A stretch of DNA of 64,000 nucleotides, taken from Kiritimatiellia bacterium (GTDB lineage Bacteria > Verrucomicrobiota > Kiritimatiellia > UBA8416 > JADHWI01). Below are positions 1-8,842 of the stretch, in pieces (position 1 is the stretch's first letter; each line of letters starts with the position of its first letter). The stretch lies in assembly GCA_030744755.1 (NCBI GenBank), contig JASLPY010000022.1, positions 1 through 64,000 on the forward strand. The letters run 5' to 3'. The notes beneath the pieces are model-generated. The model did no database searches. It saw only the letters and a program-made list of their open reading frames with translations, and was not told the origin of the DNA. A program made the position numbers and the translations under genes.

Positions 1-61
1 CTGGCAGGCCTCCGGCCTGGCCCAACCTTGTAAAGGGCAAGAGGAGATGTGTAGAACAACG

Positions 62-201
62 AGGGCAACGCCCTGGGTAACGAGACATAGAACAAATCAG
101 CCCTGAAGGGGCGGGATACAGGACGTTTCCCTATGCAGCTTGTTATATCTCGCCCTTTCAGGGCTAAATCCTCATTCCTCTTCTACCCAGGGCGTTGCCC
201 T
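62..201. repeat. Nested inverted repeat in gene-free left end
   Basis: An 18-bp perfect inverted repeat (AGGGCAACGCCCTGGGTA at 62-79 and its complement at 184-201) encloses a second, imperfect pair (AGCCCTGAAGGGGCG near 99-113 and CGCCCTTTCAGGGCT at 151-165). The first 489 bases hold no convincing gene, only this element and the shorter palindrome at 357-379. It resembles the interspersed palindromic repeats common in environmental PVC and Bacteroidota genomes; that family assignment is inference. Confidence 0.75.
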
Positions 202-356
202 GGGCTGGTATATACCGCGCCTTCAGCGCTATGAGCGGCCCGATGGCGTTAAGTTGACGCGACCCCGCACATGGGCGCCTGAAGCACACGTTACGCGCCT
301 CAATTAGTTGGTTCGGAGCATCGGGACCAGTGGGGGTGCCCAGTCCCCTCCCGGTA

Positions 357-379
357 GGTCCACCGCTATGAGGTGGACC
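357..379. repeat. GTCCACC palindrome, copy 1
   Basis: GGTCCACCGCTATGAGGTGGACC is a near-perfect palindrome downstream of the sulfatase stop. Near-identical units recur at 24251-24313 and 42739-42785, so this is a dispersed repeat family rather than a gene-specific terminator. No T-run follows it. Confidence 0.75.
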
Positions 380-489
380 ATGTCAATGGAGTGTCGACTT
401 CCGGCACAACTTCGATCTACGCAGACAAGAGGTGTGTAAGACGAGGGTATTGCTTGTCGTGGTGCGACTCCACGTTCCCTGGCCGGCAA

Positions 490-2022
490 TCAGCTCGCCA
501 ATGTGCCTGCGTTCACCTTGGGATAGGGTCGGCCTGGGATTAGCCTGCCGTTTCTTGAGAACCCTTCGGGCCTGTTGGCGAGACGTTGGATGAGGCGTGT
601 GCGCCATACTTCCAATGTCGCACGATGGGATTCATCTTTCGACAGGTCTTGTTCTTCTTTCGGGTCCTTGTCCAGATTGAACAGATGCTCGCGGCCATCC
701 AGTGGCCGCCAGATGTACTTGTGTACGCCATCCGTGAGAGCGTGATACGCCTGTGCCTGGCTGTAGCACGGTGCGTGTTCAAAGTGCAGCCATTCACGGA
801 TAGCCTGTCTCTGCCCTCGCAGTGCGGGCAGAAGGTTGACTCCGTCAACGCGGGCGGGACTCTTCGTTCCAGCCAACGCGAGCAATGTGGGCATGATGTC
901 CTCCAGGCAAACCGGTTGCATAACACGCTGACCCGGCTTGAAACCCAGTCCGGGAGAACCGCTGATTATGAACGGGATGTTGGCAGAGCCCTCATAGGGC
1001 TCGCATTTACGAAAATATCCATGGTCACCCAGCATCTCGCCGTGGTCAGTCGTAAAGACGATGACCCACGATCGTCCAGCCTTCTCGCTTCTCGCCTTGA
1101 AATCGCGGATCAGCGAAGCAACCTGGTTATCGATCTGTTCGATAAGTCCAAAGTAGCCGGCTTGAGCGGCGCACAGGACCTCCCCTTGCAGGAGAACCCG
1201 GTGACCGTTCCCGTCGCCTTTCTGCGACAGCGCCTTCCAATCCACCCAGTCACCATGTGCGGGTGACGGCAGCTTCTGATCCAAGTACGCATCAAAGTAT
1301 TTCTTTGGCGGAAACAGCGGTGGGTGCGGAGCATAGAACGATGCTGTCAGGAAGAGTGGCTGCTTACCATCCGTCTCCTCGACCACTTTGCGCGACCGGG
1401 CAACGACCCATGCCGTTGGGTGCAGCTCCTCCGCCAACGGCCACGGTCTTGCCTGCCAGTGGTTGTAGGTAACACCCACTTTCTTGACTAGCGCCTTGAT
1501 ACCACCGGCTTCGGGTGCGGCCTTTCGCAAGAAACTGTCATACTCATCGTTGTTCACATAGGTAGATCCCAGTATCCGCTCCTGGTATCCACAGTCGCCA
1601 CTTGCGGGAACCTGGTGCATGTTTCTCCCAACAAGTACGGTAGAGTAACCGGCTTTCGCCAACAGCCCCGGCAGGGACGGCGTTGAGAACGGCTTCGCCT
1701 TGAAGCCCACAACACCGCTTGTCTGAGGATACAGTCCCGTCAGCAGGGCGTATCGCGCGGGTATACAGGATGCAACCGTGGTATAGGCTCGCCGGAACAG
1801 CACGCCCTGACCGGCGAGGCGGTCCAGCTGCGGAGTGCGTACCGCGGTGTGCCCGAGGATGGAGAGGCAGTCGCCCCTCATTTGATCAGGCATGAGCAGG
1901 AGCATGTCAGGCTTGTCTTCTTCCCCGGCAGGAAACGCAGAAGAACGCTGCAGAAATGTTGCTGCTGCAAGCGAGATTCCAGCCGCCTTCATGAACTCAC
2001 GCCGTTTCATTTCCTTGTGCAT
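490..2022 (-). CDS. Exported sulfatase (arylsulfatase type)
   Basis: 510-residue type I (formylglycine-dependent) sulfatase, expected to hydrolyse sulfate esters, probably on polysaccharides. The N-terminus has a twin-arginine signal (KRREFMKAAG followed by a hydrophobic stretch), so it should be folded and then exported by Tat. The active-site motif C-I-P-A-R lies at residues 86-90, where Cys86 would be converted to formylglycine. Metal ligands are visible as D46 in MPDQMRGD and as D326-H327 in TTDHGEMLGDHG. Length is normal for the family. The start is supported by AAGGAAG a few bases upstream. It begins 9 bases after the nitroreductase stop, so the two are probably co-transcribed. Substrate cannot be read from sequence; no maturase gene is in the window. 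Confidence 0.93.
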   Translation of the reverse strand: MHKEMKRREFMKAAGISLAAATFLQRSSAFPAGEEDKPDMLLLMPDQMRGDCLSILGHTAVRTPQLDRLAGQGVLFRRAYTTVASCIPARYALLTGLYPQTSGVVGFKAKPFSTPSLPGLLAKAGYSTVLVGRNMHQVPASGDCGYQERILGSTYVNNDEYDSFLRKAAPEAGGIKALVKKVGVTYNHWQARPWPLAEELHPTAWVVARSRKVVEETDGKQPLFLTASFYAPHPPLFPPKKYFDAYLDQKLPSPAHGDWVDWKALSQKGDGNGHRVLLQGEVLCAAQAGYFGLIEQIDNQVASLIRDFKARSEKAGRSWVIVFTTDHGEMLGDHGYFRKCEPYEGSANIPFIISGSPGLGFKPGQRVMQPVCLEDIMPTLLALAGTKSPARVDGVNLLPALRGQRQAIREWLHFEHAPCYSQAQAYHALTDGVHKYIWRPLDGREHLFNLDKDPKEEQDLSKDESHRATLEVWRTRLIQRLANRPEGFSRNGRLIPGRPYPKVNAGTLAS

Positions 2023-2031
2023 GGTTCTTCC

Positions 2032-2634
2032 TTAGAAACTGTTCTCGATCACGACTTCCGACATGGGGAGTTGACCGGGGCGCGGCCAGGCTTCCTTTGT
2101 CTGCTTTCCTACTGCGACAAACATGGTAACTACGTGGTTATCGGGCAGGTTTACCAGTTCGCCTACCGCATCGAAGTCGAACCCGTCCATCGGACAACTA
2201 TCGTATCCCATGGACTTTGCCGCCAGCATGATTGTCTGTGCCGCTATGCCGCAGGAACGCATGGCTTCGTCCCGCTGAACCTGTTCGCGGCCACGGTAGT
2301 ACTGATCGATTGCGGGGACCATGAAATCCTGGACTTCCTGTGGAGCATCGCGCCAGTAGCGTGCCGGATCCTTCTCCCAGGCTTTGGTATCCGCGCACAT
2401 GATTATGAGCAACGAAGCATCTGTGACCTGCGCCTGGTCCCAGGCCGCGGCCCGGATCTGCTTGCGCAGCTCGGGATCCCGCACGAGGACGAATCGCCAA
2501 TTCTGTATGTTGAACGCCGTCGGCGCCTTCATGGCCAGCGAGAGAAGTTGCTCGATCTCCTCGTCTGTCATGCGATGGTCCGGGTCGTAGTGTTTGACAG
2601 CCCGTCTTGTCTCAATAGCTTCCAAGGTTTCCAT
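2032..2634 (-). CDS. Nitroreductase family FMN protein
   Basis: 200-residue oxidoreductase of the nitroreductase fold, expected to be a homodimer binding FMN and using NAD(P)H. The FMN phosphate-binding arginines are at residues 10-11 (RRAVKHYD), the active-site loop APTAFNIQNW is at 37-46, and GYDSCPMDGFD at 143-153 is the usual second FMN-contact segment. GGAGGGA precedes the ATG at good spacing. It is the first gene of a likely two-gene unit with the sulfatase, a pairing with no obvious metabolic logic. The physiological substrate is unknown; quinone, nitroaromatic or enone reduction are all possible in this family. Confidence 0.9.
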   Translation of the reverse strand: METLEAIETRRAVKHYDPDHRMTDEEIEQLLSLAMKAPTAFNIQNWRFVLVRDPELRKQIRAAAWDQAQVTDASLLIIMCADTKAWEKDPARYWRDAPQEVQDFMVPAIDQYYRGREQVQRDEAMRSCGIAAQTIMLAAKSMGYDSCPMDGFDFDAVGELVNLPDNHVVTMFVAVGKQTKEAWPRPGQLPMSEVVIENSF

Positions 2635-2909
2635 GATCTATCCCTCCGTTGCGCTTTGCTGTTCAATGCCTTTGCATGTGATCTTTTCAAGATCGCAATG
2701 ATACCAATGAGACAAGGGGATGTCTATGGAGTATGACGGGAGCTTTTTGCGATGTGGAGTATTTTTGACAGGATTAGGGATGATTGAAGATGATAAGAAG
2801 GATGGGAGGCGGAAAGCTCTTTCTTATTGCATCGATGCTCCTCGTACAGTTCAATTGTGGCGACTGAGGATAGTATTTAGAGAAGCGGCTCAATGACTGA
2901 GGGAGCGGC
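2635..2909. other. Divergent intergenic region
   Basis: 275 bases separate the divergent nitroreductase and DUF2851 genes, so promoters for both directions should lie here. The string TTTTTGACAGGATTAGGGATGATTG starting near 2761 contains a TTGACA box but also resembles a degenerate interspersed repeat seen in many environmental genomes (a related TTTTTGACAGGAT occurs at about 63717). No confident promoter could be called. Confidence 0.4.
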
Positions 2910-4421
2910 ATGAACATGGAACCATCGCGCACTTATTGTTTTACAAAAGAAAACTTCACCGTTGCCTTTCCACGATCTCTCGATTACCCCGGGTACCGGG
3001 CGTTACCGGGTAACGAAGTTCGTGAAGGTAAACCGGGGCCTCGCCGGTTTCCCTACTCCGAAAGACACCTGCAATGTGTGTGGTATGACAAACGTTGGCG
3101 ACCACCACTGCAATCTGAGGATGGTGAGATCATCACGGTCGTCGACGCGGGGCGCTGGAACCTTGAAGCCGGTCCCGACTTCCTGGATGCAGTCATCCTC
3201 GTGGGAGCAGAAGAGCGAAGGATCCGCGGGGATGTGGAAGTACATGTAGATGCCCGCCAATGGGAGCAGCACGGGCACGGTGGAGATCCAGCATACAGTG
3301 GGGTCGTGTTGCATGTAACCTACTTTGAAGGATCAGCGCCCCCATCTTCACTCCCCGCAGGCGCGTTGCAGGCGCCTTTCAGGGAAGCGCTGACCTTCGA
3401 CCCCTCGTTTTCTTTTGAGAACATCGACGTGGCAGCTTACCCCTATGGGGCAATACCCGAGCAGTCGCCTCCCTGCGCAGAGATTCTGATGAAACGTCCC
3501 CCGGAAGATCTGCAGGACTTCCTCGCCACGGCCGGTGAGGAGCGATTGCGCCTCAAGACCATGCGACTGGTCGATCTGATCGAAAGAAAAGGAGCTGACC
3601 AGGCGTTGTACGAAGAACTGATGGCGGCGCTGGGCTACAAACACAATCGCGTTTCTTTCAGAGAACTTGCCGACACCATGCCTCTTCACGAGCTCAAACA
3701 TGAGAGCCATGGCGACCCCTTGCGGGCCTACGCCATGCTGCTGGGTGTTTCCGGCCTGATGCCAAAGGTGACACAGCCGTCGTGGGATGCAGAAACGCGC
3801 GGGTTTGTCCGGGAACTCTGGGACGTGTGGTGGAAACGCAGATCGGCATGGGAGCATAGAGTTATGAATCCGGGTGCCTGGCGAAGCTCGAATATACGGC
3901 CCCACAATGCTCCCTCCAGGAGAATTGCAGCGGCTGCATGTATTTTCTCCGGGGAAAGAGACCTGGTCTCGTGCATTCGGGAATCGGCAACGGATTCGCC
4001 GGATCAATGGTTCAAGAGAACGCACGTCATATTGACCCGCAACCATGGAATCCCTTTCTGGAATCACCACCTGGGTCTTGCCGCCAAGCACCACGATACA
4101 CCCGTGGCCCTGCTTGGGGCGGCACGGACTGCAGCGATTATCACTAACGTGTTCATACCATTCTCTGCGGCAATGGGGCTCGATATCGAACCGCTTCTGT
4201 GCATCCTCCCGCCGGAGCAAGACAACTCACTGATACGGGAAACCGCGTCTGTTCTCTTCGGACGGGATCATAACCCGGCGATTTATCGTCACGGCCTCCT
4301 GCAACAGGGTCTGCTACAGGTTTTCCACGACTTCTGCCTCTCCAAAAGAACAGACTGCGGAGCCTGCCCGCTGCCGGGGAGGCTGAGGGAGAGTTGGTGG
4401 CAAGATCGTGAGAATACGTGA
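2910..4421 (+). CDS. DUF2851 family protein
   Basis: 503-residue protein matching what I recall of DUF2851, a family of unknown function found mainly in Bacteroidota, Verrucomicrobia and relatives. The characteristic N-terminal block is present: ERHLQCVWYDKR (51-62), GRWNLEAGPDF (81-91), GDVEVHVDARQWEQHGH (107-123) and VVLHVTY. The C-terminus has a cysteine cluster (CLSKRTDCGACPLPGRL) that could bind a metal. There is no signal peptide or membrane segment, so it is probably cytoplasmic. The conserved Asp, Glu and His residues of the N-terminal block suggest a metal-dependent, possibly nuclease-like, fold, but that is speculation. It stands alone between repeats. Confidence 0.75.
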   Translation: MNMEPSRTYCFTKENFTVAFPRSLDYPGYRALPGNEVREGKPGPRRFPYSERHLQCVWYDKRWRPPLQSEDGEIITVVDAGRWNLEAGPDFLDAVILVGAEERRIRGDVEVHVDARQWEQHGHGGDPAYSGVVLHVTYFEGSAPPSSLPAGALQAPFREALTFDPSFSFENIDVAAYPYGAIPEQSPPCAEILMKRPPEDLQDFLATAGEERLRLKTMRLVDLIERKGADQALYEELMAALGYKHNRVSFRELADTMPLHELKHESHGDPLRAYAMLLGVSGLMPKVTQPSWDAETRGFVRELWDVWWKRRSAWEHRVMNPGAWRSSNIRPHNAPSRRIAAAACIFSGERDLVSCIRESATDSPDQWFKRTHVILTRNHGIPFWNHHLGLAAKHHDTPVALLGAARTAAIITNVFIPFSAAMGLDIEPLLCILPPEQDNSLIRETASVLFGRDHNPAIYRHGLLQQGLLQVFHDFCLSKRTDCGACPLPGRLRESWWQDRENT

Positions 4422-4480
4422 GTGTGAGACTGACCAGGTGGAGATGTGTGCCTTGAGATGCGGGTTATGGGAGCATGCGC

Positions 4481-4522
4481 CTCGGAGATGCGCACGTACT
4501 GCAGTAGGCACGTATCTCCGAG
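4481..4522. repeat. Palindromic repeat around TACTGCAGTA
   Basis: CTCGGAGATGCGCACGTACT and TAGGCACGTATCTCCGAG form an imperfect hairpin whose centre is the palindrome TACTGCAGTA. The central CTGCAGTA and flanking CCTACT strings also occur in the GTCCACC family at 24251-24313 and 42764-42795, so this may be a diverged member. It fills the gap between the DUF2851 gene and hisH. Confidence 0.6.
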
Positions 4523-4631
4523 ACGTGCCCCAAAAGACGGATCTCCCACCTCAACCGCATTGACGAACCGGTTTGAAACTGCGAGTATCTTGGGCCTTAT
4601 GGATCAAGCTTAAGAGAAGGAACCGGGTTCG

Positions 4632-5267
4632 ATGGTTGCCATTATTGACTATAAAGCGGGGAATCTGACTAGCGTGCGCCTGGCTTTTGAAGCCCTGGGC
4701 GTGGATGCTACCATCACGGACAACCCGGAGGATATCCTGGCGGCGGAACGTGTGGTTTTTCCCGGTGTAGGCGCCGCCGGCGCGGCCATGGTCACACTGC
4801 AGGAGCTGGGCCTCACAGACACGATTCGTGCGGCCGTGGCGTCCGGCAAGCCCTTCCTGGGCATTTGCCTTGGAACCCAGATCATCTTCGAACATTCGCA
4901 GGAAGACGGTGGAGTTGATGGAATCGGCCTCGTGCCTGGAGACGTCCGCCTGTTTCAGCCTTCAAGTCCATACGACAAGGTTCCACAGATGGGCTGGAAC
5001 AGCGTTTCGCAACTCAAGGTGCACCCCCTGATGGAAGGTATTGCCGACGAAAGTGAATTCTACTTCGTCCACAGCTACTACCCAATGCCATCCGATCGCG
5101 ACTGGATAGTGGGAGAAACAGATTACGCGGATGTTACCTTTTCCTCCATGGTGGCTAAAGGGAACCTGGCAGCCACCCAGTTTCACCCCGAGAAATCCGG
5201 GAGAATAGGATTACGCCTGCTCGAGAACTTCTGCCGGTGGGAGCCGTCCGAATCCGAAGCTGACTGA
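4632..5267 (+). CDS. hisH: Imidazole glycerol phosphate synthase, glutaminase subunit HisH
   Basis: 211-residue class I glutamine amidotransferase that releases ammonia for HisF in step five of histidine synthesis. The nucleophile is Cys79 in FLGICLGTQ, and the rest of the triad is H185 and E187 in QFHPEKSG. The N-terminus IIDYKAGNLTSV is diagnostic for HisH. AGAAGGA lies about 10 bases upstream of the chosen ATG. hisF follows after an 8-base gap, the usual arrangement for this heterodimer. No other his genes are in the window, so histidine genes are dispersed in this genome or lie outside the window. Confidence 0.97.
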   Translation: MVAIIDYKAGNLTSVRLAFEALGVDATITDNPEDILAAERVVFPGVGAAGAAMVTLQELGLTDTIRAAVASGKPFLGICLGTQIIFEHSQEDGGVDGIGLVPGDVRLFQPSSPYDKVPQMGWNSVSQLKVHPLMEGIADESEFYFVHSYYPMPSDRDWIVGETDYADVTFSSMVAKGNLAATQFHPEKSGRIGLRLLENFCRWEPSESEAD

Positions 5268-5275
5268 GGTCAAAT

Positions 5276-6055
5276 ATGCTCACAAGAAGAATCATTCCGT
5301 GCCTTGATGTCCGCAACAAGATCGTCACAAAGGGCGTGAAGTTTCAGAACAATGTGGATCTTGGTGACCCGGTGGAAATGGCGCAGCGTTACTCTGATGA
5401 AGGCTGTGACGAACTGGTGTTCTACGACATCACTGCTTCGGCGGAGGGCAGGCCAATTGACATCGTCATGGTGGAAGAGGTGGCGCGGGCAATAAGGATT
5501 CCTTTCTCGGTAGGCGGCGGAATCTCCACGGTGGAAGACATGTCGCGCGCCCTTCTTGCGGGTGCTGAAAAAGTGTCAGTGAACTCACTGGCGGTCAAGA
5601 ACCCGGCGATCATAGCTGAGGGTGCAAAGGCATTCGGTTCACAGTGCATCGTCCTGGGGATGGATCCCGTTGCCGTCGATGACGCCGCGAAATGCCCGTG
5701 CGGGTACGAGATAACGACGCGAGGATTCAGGGAACATACCGGTATCGATGCCCTCGAGTGGGCAAAGAAGGCGGTGGACCTTGGCATCGGCGAGATCGTG
5801 GTCAATTCCGTGGATGCCGACGGGACCCGCGAAGGGTTCGAGATAGAGCTGACGCGCATGATAGCCGAAAACGTGCCGGTGCCGGTGGTTGCCTCGGGTG
5901 GCGCCGGAACGCCGGGGCACCTGGTCGAGGTGTTCGAGCAGGCACATGCCGACGCGGCGATCATTGCCGGAATGATTCACACCGGCGACTACACCATCCC
6001 CCAGATCAAGGAAGATCTTGTTCGCGCTGGAGTGCCGGTTCGGAAGAAATGGTAG
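5276..6055 (+). CDS. hisF: Imidazole glycerol phosphate synthase, cyclase subunit HisF
   Basis: 259-residue (beta-alpha)8 barrel that uses ammonia from HisH to convert PRFAR to imidazole glycerol phosphate and AICAR. The two catalytic aspartates fall exactly where expected: Asp11 in PCLDV and Asp130 in VLGMDP. Phosphate-binding glycines are seen in SVGGGIS (78-84) and VVASGGAGTPGH. A short insert after Asp130 carries two cysteines (KCPCGYE), which is less common. It forms a two-gene operon with hisH. No terminator is visible; a repeat pair follows. Confidence 0.97.
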   Translation: MLTRRIIPCLDVRNKIVTKGVKFQNNVDLGDPVEMAQRYSDEGCDELVFYDITASAEGRPIDIVMVEEVARAIRIPFSVGGGISTVEDMSRALLAGAEKVSVNSLAVKNPAIIAEGAKAFGSQCIVLGMDPVAVDDAAKCPCGYEITTRGFREHTGIDALEWAKKAVDLGIGEIVVNSVDADGTREGFEIELTRMIAENVPVPVVASGGAGTPGHLVEVFEQAHADAAIIAGMIHTGDYTIPQIKEDLVRAGVPVRKKW

Positions 6056-6060
6056 TCTTT

Positions 6061-6212
6061 CCAACGTCCAACGCCCAACAACCAACATCCAAGCTCTAGA
6101 GAGAGGACGTCGGGCGTTGACTCCCAATCCCCTACTTGGAGGGGTGGATCGCCGTAGGCGAGACGTGGTGGGTTCCCAACTTGGATGTTGGTTGTTGGGC
6201 GTTGGACGTTGG
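6061..6212. repeat. 32-bp perfect inverted repeat (CCAACGTCCAACGCCC family)
   Basis: CCAACGTCCAACGCCCAACAACCAACATCCAA at 6061-6092 is exactly complementary to 6181-6212, with about 88 bases between arms. The right arm and its flanks (6180-6220) recur identically at 12800-12840, downstream of purM. ORFs here are low-complexity artefacts (for example RPTTNIQ). This is a widespread repeat type in environmental genomes and not a gene. Confidence 0.85.
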
Positions 6213-6223
6213 ACGTTGAATCC

Positions 6224-7504
6224 CTAAAGTCTCTCCAGCCCCGTAATATTGGTTATCAGGGTGCGCAGGGAGCGGAGGAGGACTGAATAGCTGTAGTAGC
6301 GTACGGCCAGGTCGTAGTTTGTGCTGGTCATACGGCGTCGCACTCTTTCGTTGGAGAGAACTCTCTTCACCTCGTCGACGAGGGATCCCGTGACATAACC
6401 GTCCATTGCTATGGCCTGAAATCCTTTGGGCTCGATGTCTTCAATCCATATCGAGTAGCGATTTATGACCAGTGGTTTGCGGAAAAGCACGGTCTCGAGT
6501 AGAGCGTTGCCGAAGCCTTCGTACAGACTCGTATATGTCACGAGATCACAGCAAGGGTAAACGTCCCACAGTGAGTACGGGGTATCTTCATCGCCATTGC
6601 TGTTTCCTTCGACAGACGTCTCGCCCAGTTTCGTATGAATGAAACGAAGGTCGACCCCCATATCCGCGGCATGCTCCTTGAGGGATTCCATGTATCCGTG
6701 CCCTTCGTCTCCGCTCTCGTGCGACACGACCAGTTTGCACCTGGGATCCTTGAGCTTGGAAACTATCGTTATGGCATGCTCTATGCCCTTTCTCGGAACA
6801 ACCCGGGTAGGTTGAAGAATCAAGATGTCGTCCGGCTTAAAGCCCAAATGCTTCCTGACATCAGCGGGATCCGCGGTCGGATACCTTGCCGGGTTCTCGA
6901 AATCCAGCACGTTAGGGATCAGAATTGAGGTAATCCCCTTGCGCCACGCGAGCTCATCACGCGCGGCACTGTTGATTGTCACATGCTGCAGGTTGGGCAG
7001 GGACGGAGGGAACGCCATGTCCAACAGGTCCTGGACGGCATTGACGAGGAAACGCGAACGTTCCCAGTAAAAATCGTGGTTGTGAGAGATGGCCGGCATG
7101 CCGGTTTCCGCAAGAAACTCGGTAATCGCCACTCCGAGGGGAACGTGCATGGGGATCGTGACGGCGTTCTGAATGATAAGGAAGTTGATCTTGTACTTGT
7201 TTGTGAAGCGGTAGAGCCCACTCTTGATGGTCTCGGCTACTTCGTGAATCTTGCTGGTTACTTCTCTTGAGCGCGTGAGGTGTTTCCAGATTCGCTCGTT
7301 GATCCACACGTTGTCCGGATGATCAAAGAACGCCTCCGGCACCAGCATGCTTCTATGGGGATCCTTGTCCAACTTACCTGCAAACCAGAAGGACTTGTGC
7401 CCGAAGTCGCGAAGGACCTCGGACCACTTGGCGCTTTCCAGCGTTACGCCGTCAGTTCCCGCAAAACGGGATGACACAAACCCCATATTGTACCGGTCAT
7501 GCAT
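6224..7504 (-). CDS. GT4 family glycosyltransferase
   Basis: 426-residue retaining glycosyltransferase of the GT-B fold, family 4. The N-terminus GFVSSRFAGTDGVTLESAKW is a typical acceptor-side loop, and the C-terminal half has the sugar-nucleotide site: LQPTRVVPRKGIEHAI, then YEGFGNALLE near residue 330 (the E-x7-E motif). No signal or membrane segment, so it acts in the cytoplasm on a soluble acceptor. It is the last gene of the minus-strand run glycerate kinase, GT81/78-like, GT4, GT4, with 34 bases to the upstream gene. The context suggests it adds a second or third sugar to a glucosyl- or mannosyl-glycerate. The ATG at 7504 has only a weak ribosome site; Met7 is an alternative start. Confidence 0.85.
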   Translation of the reverse strand: MHDRYNMGFVSSRFAGTDGVTLESAKWSEVLRDFGHKSFWFAGKLDKDPHRSMLVPEAFFDHPDNVWINERIWKHLTRSREVTSKIHEVAETIKSGLYRFTNKYKINFLIIQNAVTIPMHVPLGVAITEFLAETGMPAISHNHDFYWERSRFLVNAVQDLLDMAFPPSLPNLQHVTINSAARDELAWRKGITSILIPNVLDFENPARYPTADPADVRKHLGFKPDDILILQPTRVVPRKGIEHAITIVSKLKDPRCKLVVSHESGDEGHGYMESLKEHAADMGVDLRFIHTKLGETSVEGNSNGDEDTPYSLWDVYPCCDLVTYTSLYEGFGNALLETVLFRKPLVINRYSIWIEDIEPKGFQAIAMDGYVTGSLVDEVKRVLSNERVRRRMTSTNYDLAVRYYSYSVLLRSLRTLITNITGLERL

Positions 7505-7538
7505 AGCTCAATTCCAACTGCGTCCTAGACACGAATCA

Positions 7539-8810
7539 TCACTTCTTTTTCCGTTTTGGCCTGCGCTTCTTCCAGAGCTGTTCCGGTTCGAATACTGCCG
7601 GCAGGATCTTCTGATCAAACAACGCATCCCAGGAGTAGGTGGATATTATCTTCTTCCTGAAGACCAGCTGGGCACTTCGATCGAACGCCCTTACCATCCG
7701 GCAAGCAACGTCTTCCGCCCGTTCGTCGGGGTATATATACACCGTTTCCATACCACCTATTTCCCGAAGCGCGGGGATATCGCTTATCACCACAAGCAAC
7801 CCCATGATTCCTGCCTCCAGGACCGGGATACCGAAGCCTTCTCTTTCGCTGGGAAACAGGAGGGTGTTCGAAATACCGTAGAGGCCCCTGAGATCTTCGT
7901 TGCTGACACCCGACTTGAAATGCTCCCACAGGAATATCACGTCTTTCTCGACCCTCATCTTCTTGCGAAGCGCAATCAGCTCTTCGTAGTACATGTACGC
8001 GTCAGTGTTATGGGTATCGGGAGCCCCGGTAATCATCCATCTCACCGTCTTGCCGAAACGCTTGAGTGCAGCCACAATTCGAATACCTTCCTCAAGGTTC
8101 TTCCTCCTGACTATTCTCGTAGGCGTAAGCGCAACAAAATCCTTCTGGTTGAGACGCTCGTTGATAAACAGGGTCGTTACCCCGGGTGTCAGGCCGAGGA
8201 GTTCCCTGACGTCAAGCCCGTCCGGGATTATCGGGAGCTGCGAAGCCGATACGCCGAATATCTTCTTCATCTCCTGGCGCCGCTGTGCTGAGATAACGCA
8301 ATAATCGCATCCCGGCAGCTTCTTGGTCAAAAGGCGCCATGGATGAGACCGCTTCTGATGCTCCTTGTAGTTTGGATCGGCAAAGGTAGAATCGTGCGTC
8401 CACCCTATGAAATGAATGTTCTTACGCCGCTCCATTATGTTTGCCAGCGCGGCTGTAAGGATGAGGTTGAAATGCATTGTCAAAACATTGTGCATAATGC
8501 AGACATCGATGTTGCGCAGTGACTTGGAGAGTTCCTTCTCGACTTTCTTCACGCACGCCTTGAAGTTATCCGGCACCTTGCCTGCGAGAAGCTGCTCGAC
8601 TTCTTCATTCATCTGCCCGCCACCCGAGGAAATCTCGGGAATGAGATCGACGGTCACGCCCGGAACTGCATGCCCCCCCTCCCCCACTATGAGCTTGGTC
8701 TCGCAGCCGAACTCCGCGAGCATGCGCGCGTGTGCTTCAATTATAAACTCAACACCACCTACAAGCGGCGGTGCGGAATAATGCAGTATCGCTACTCTCG
8801 CGGTTGACAT
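7539..8810 (-). CDS. GT4 family glycosyltransferase
   Basis: 423-residue GT-B glycosyltransferase. The donor-binding half is marked by LTPTRIVRRKNLEEGIR and by SEREGFGIPVLEA near residue 320, the E-x7-E motif of family 4. The N-terminal PPLVGGVEFIIEAHARML loop is the acceptor side. The C-terminus ends in a strongly basic tail (KKRRPKRKKK) not expected in the family. AAGGAGAG precedes the ATG. It is the middle glycosyltransferase of the cluster, 32 bases after the GT81/78-like gene. It is only distantly similar to the neighbouring GT4, so the two probably use different donors or acceptors. Mannosyl transfer onto a glucosylglycerate backbone is one possibility, not proven. Confidence 0.85.
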   Translation of the reverse strand: MSTARVAILHYSAPPLVGGVEFIIEAHARMLAEFGCETKLIVGEGGHAVPGVTVDLIPEISSGGGQMNEEVEQLLAGKVPDNFKACVKKVEKELSKSLRNIDVCIMHNVLTMHFNLILTAALANIMERRKNIHFIGWTHDSTFADPNYKEHQKRSHPWRLLTKKLPGCDYCVISAQRRQEMKKIFGVSASQLPIIPDGLDVRELLGLTPGVTTLFINERLNQKDFVALTPTRIVRRKNLEEGIRIVAALKRFGKTVRWMITGAPDTHNTDAYMYYEELIALRKKMRVEKDVIFLWEHFKSGVSNEDLRGLYGISNTLLFPSEREGFGIPVLEAGIMGLLVVISDIPALREIGGMETVYIYPDERAEDVACRMVRAFDRSAQLVFRKKIISTYSWDALFDQKILPAVFEPEQLWKKRRPKRKKK

Positions 8811-8842
8811 GGGATTCTCTCCTTCTGTTTCCGGAAGTTATC

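Noticed and set aside
586-1266. 226-residue plus-strand ORF opposite the sulfatase
   Set aside because: It is a shadow of the sulfatase reading frame, with no domain, and no ribosome site. The sulfatase has all active-site motifs.
2790-2840. Similarity to 37420-37470 (GCGGA-AAG-CTTTCTT-TATTGC strings)
   Set aside because: The match is short and gapped; it may be chance or a very degraded repeat, so not called as a feature.
7347-8291. 314-residue plus-strand ORF
   Set aside because: Antisense shadow of the GT4 genes; composition typical of out-of-frame translation.
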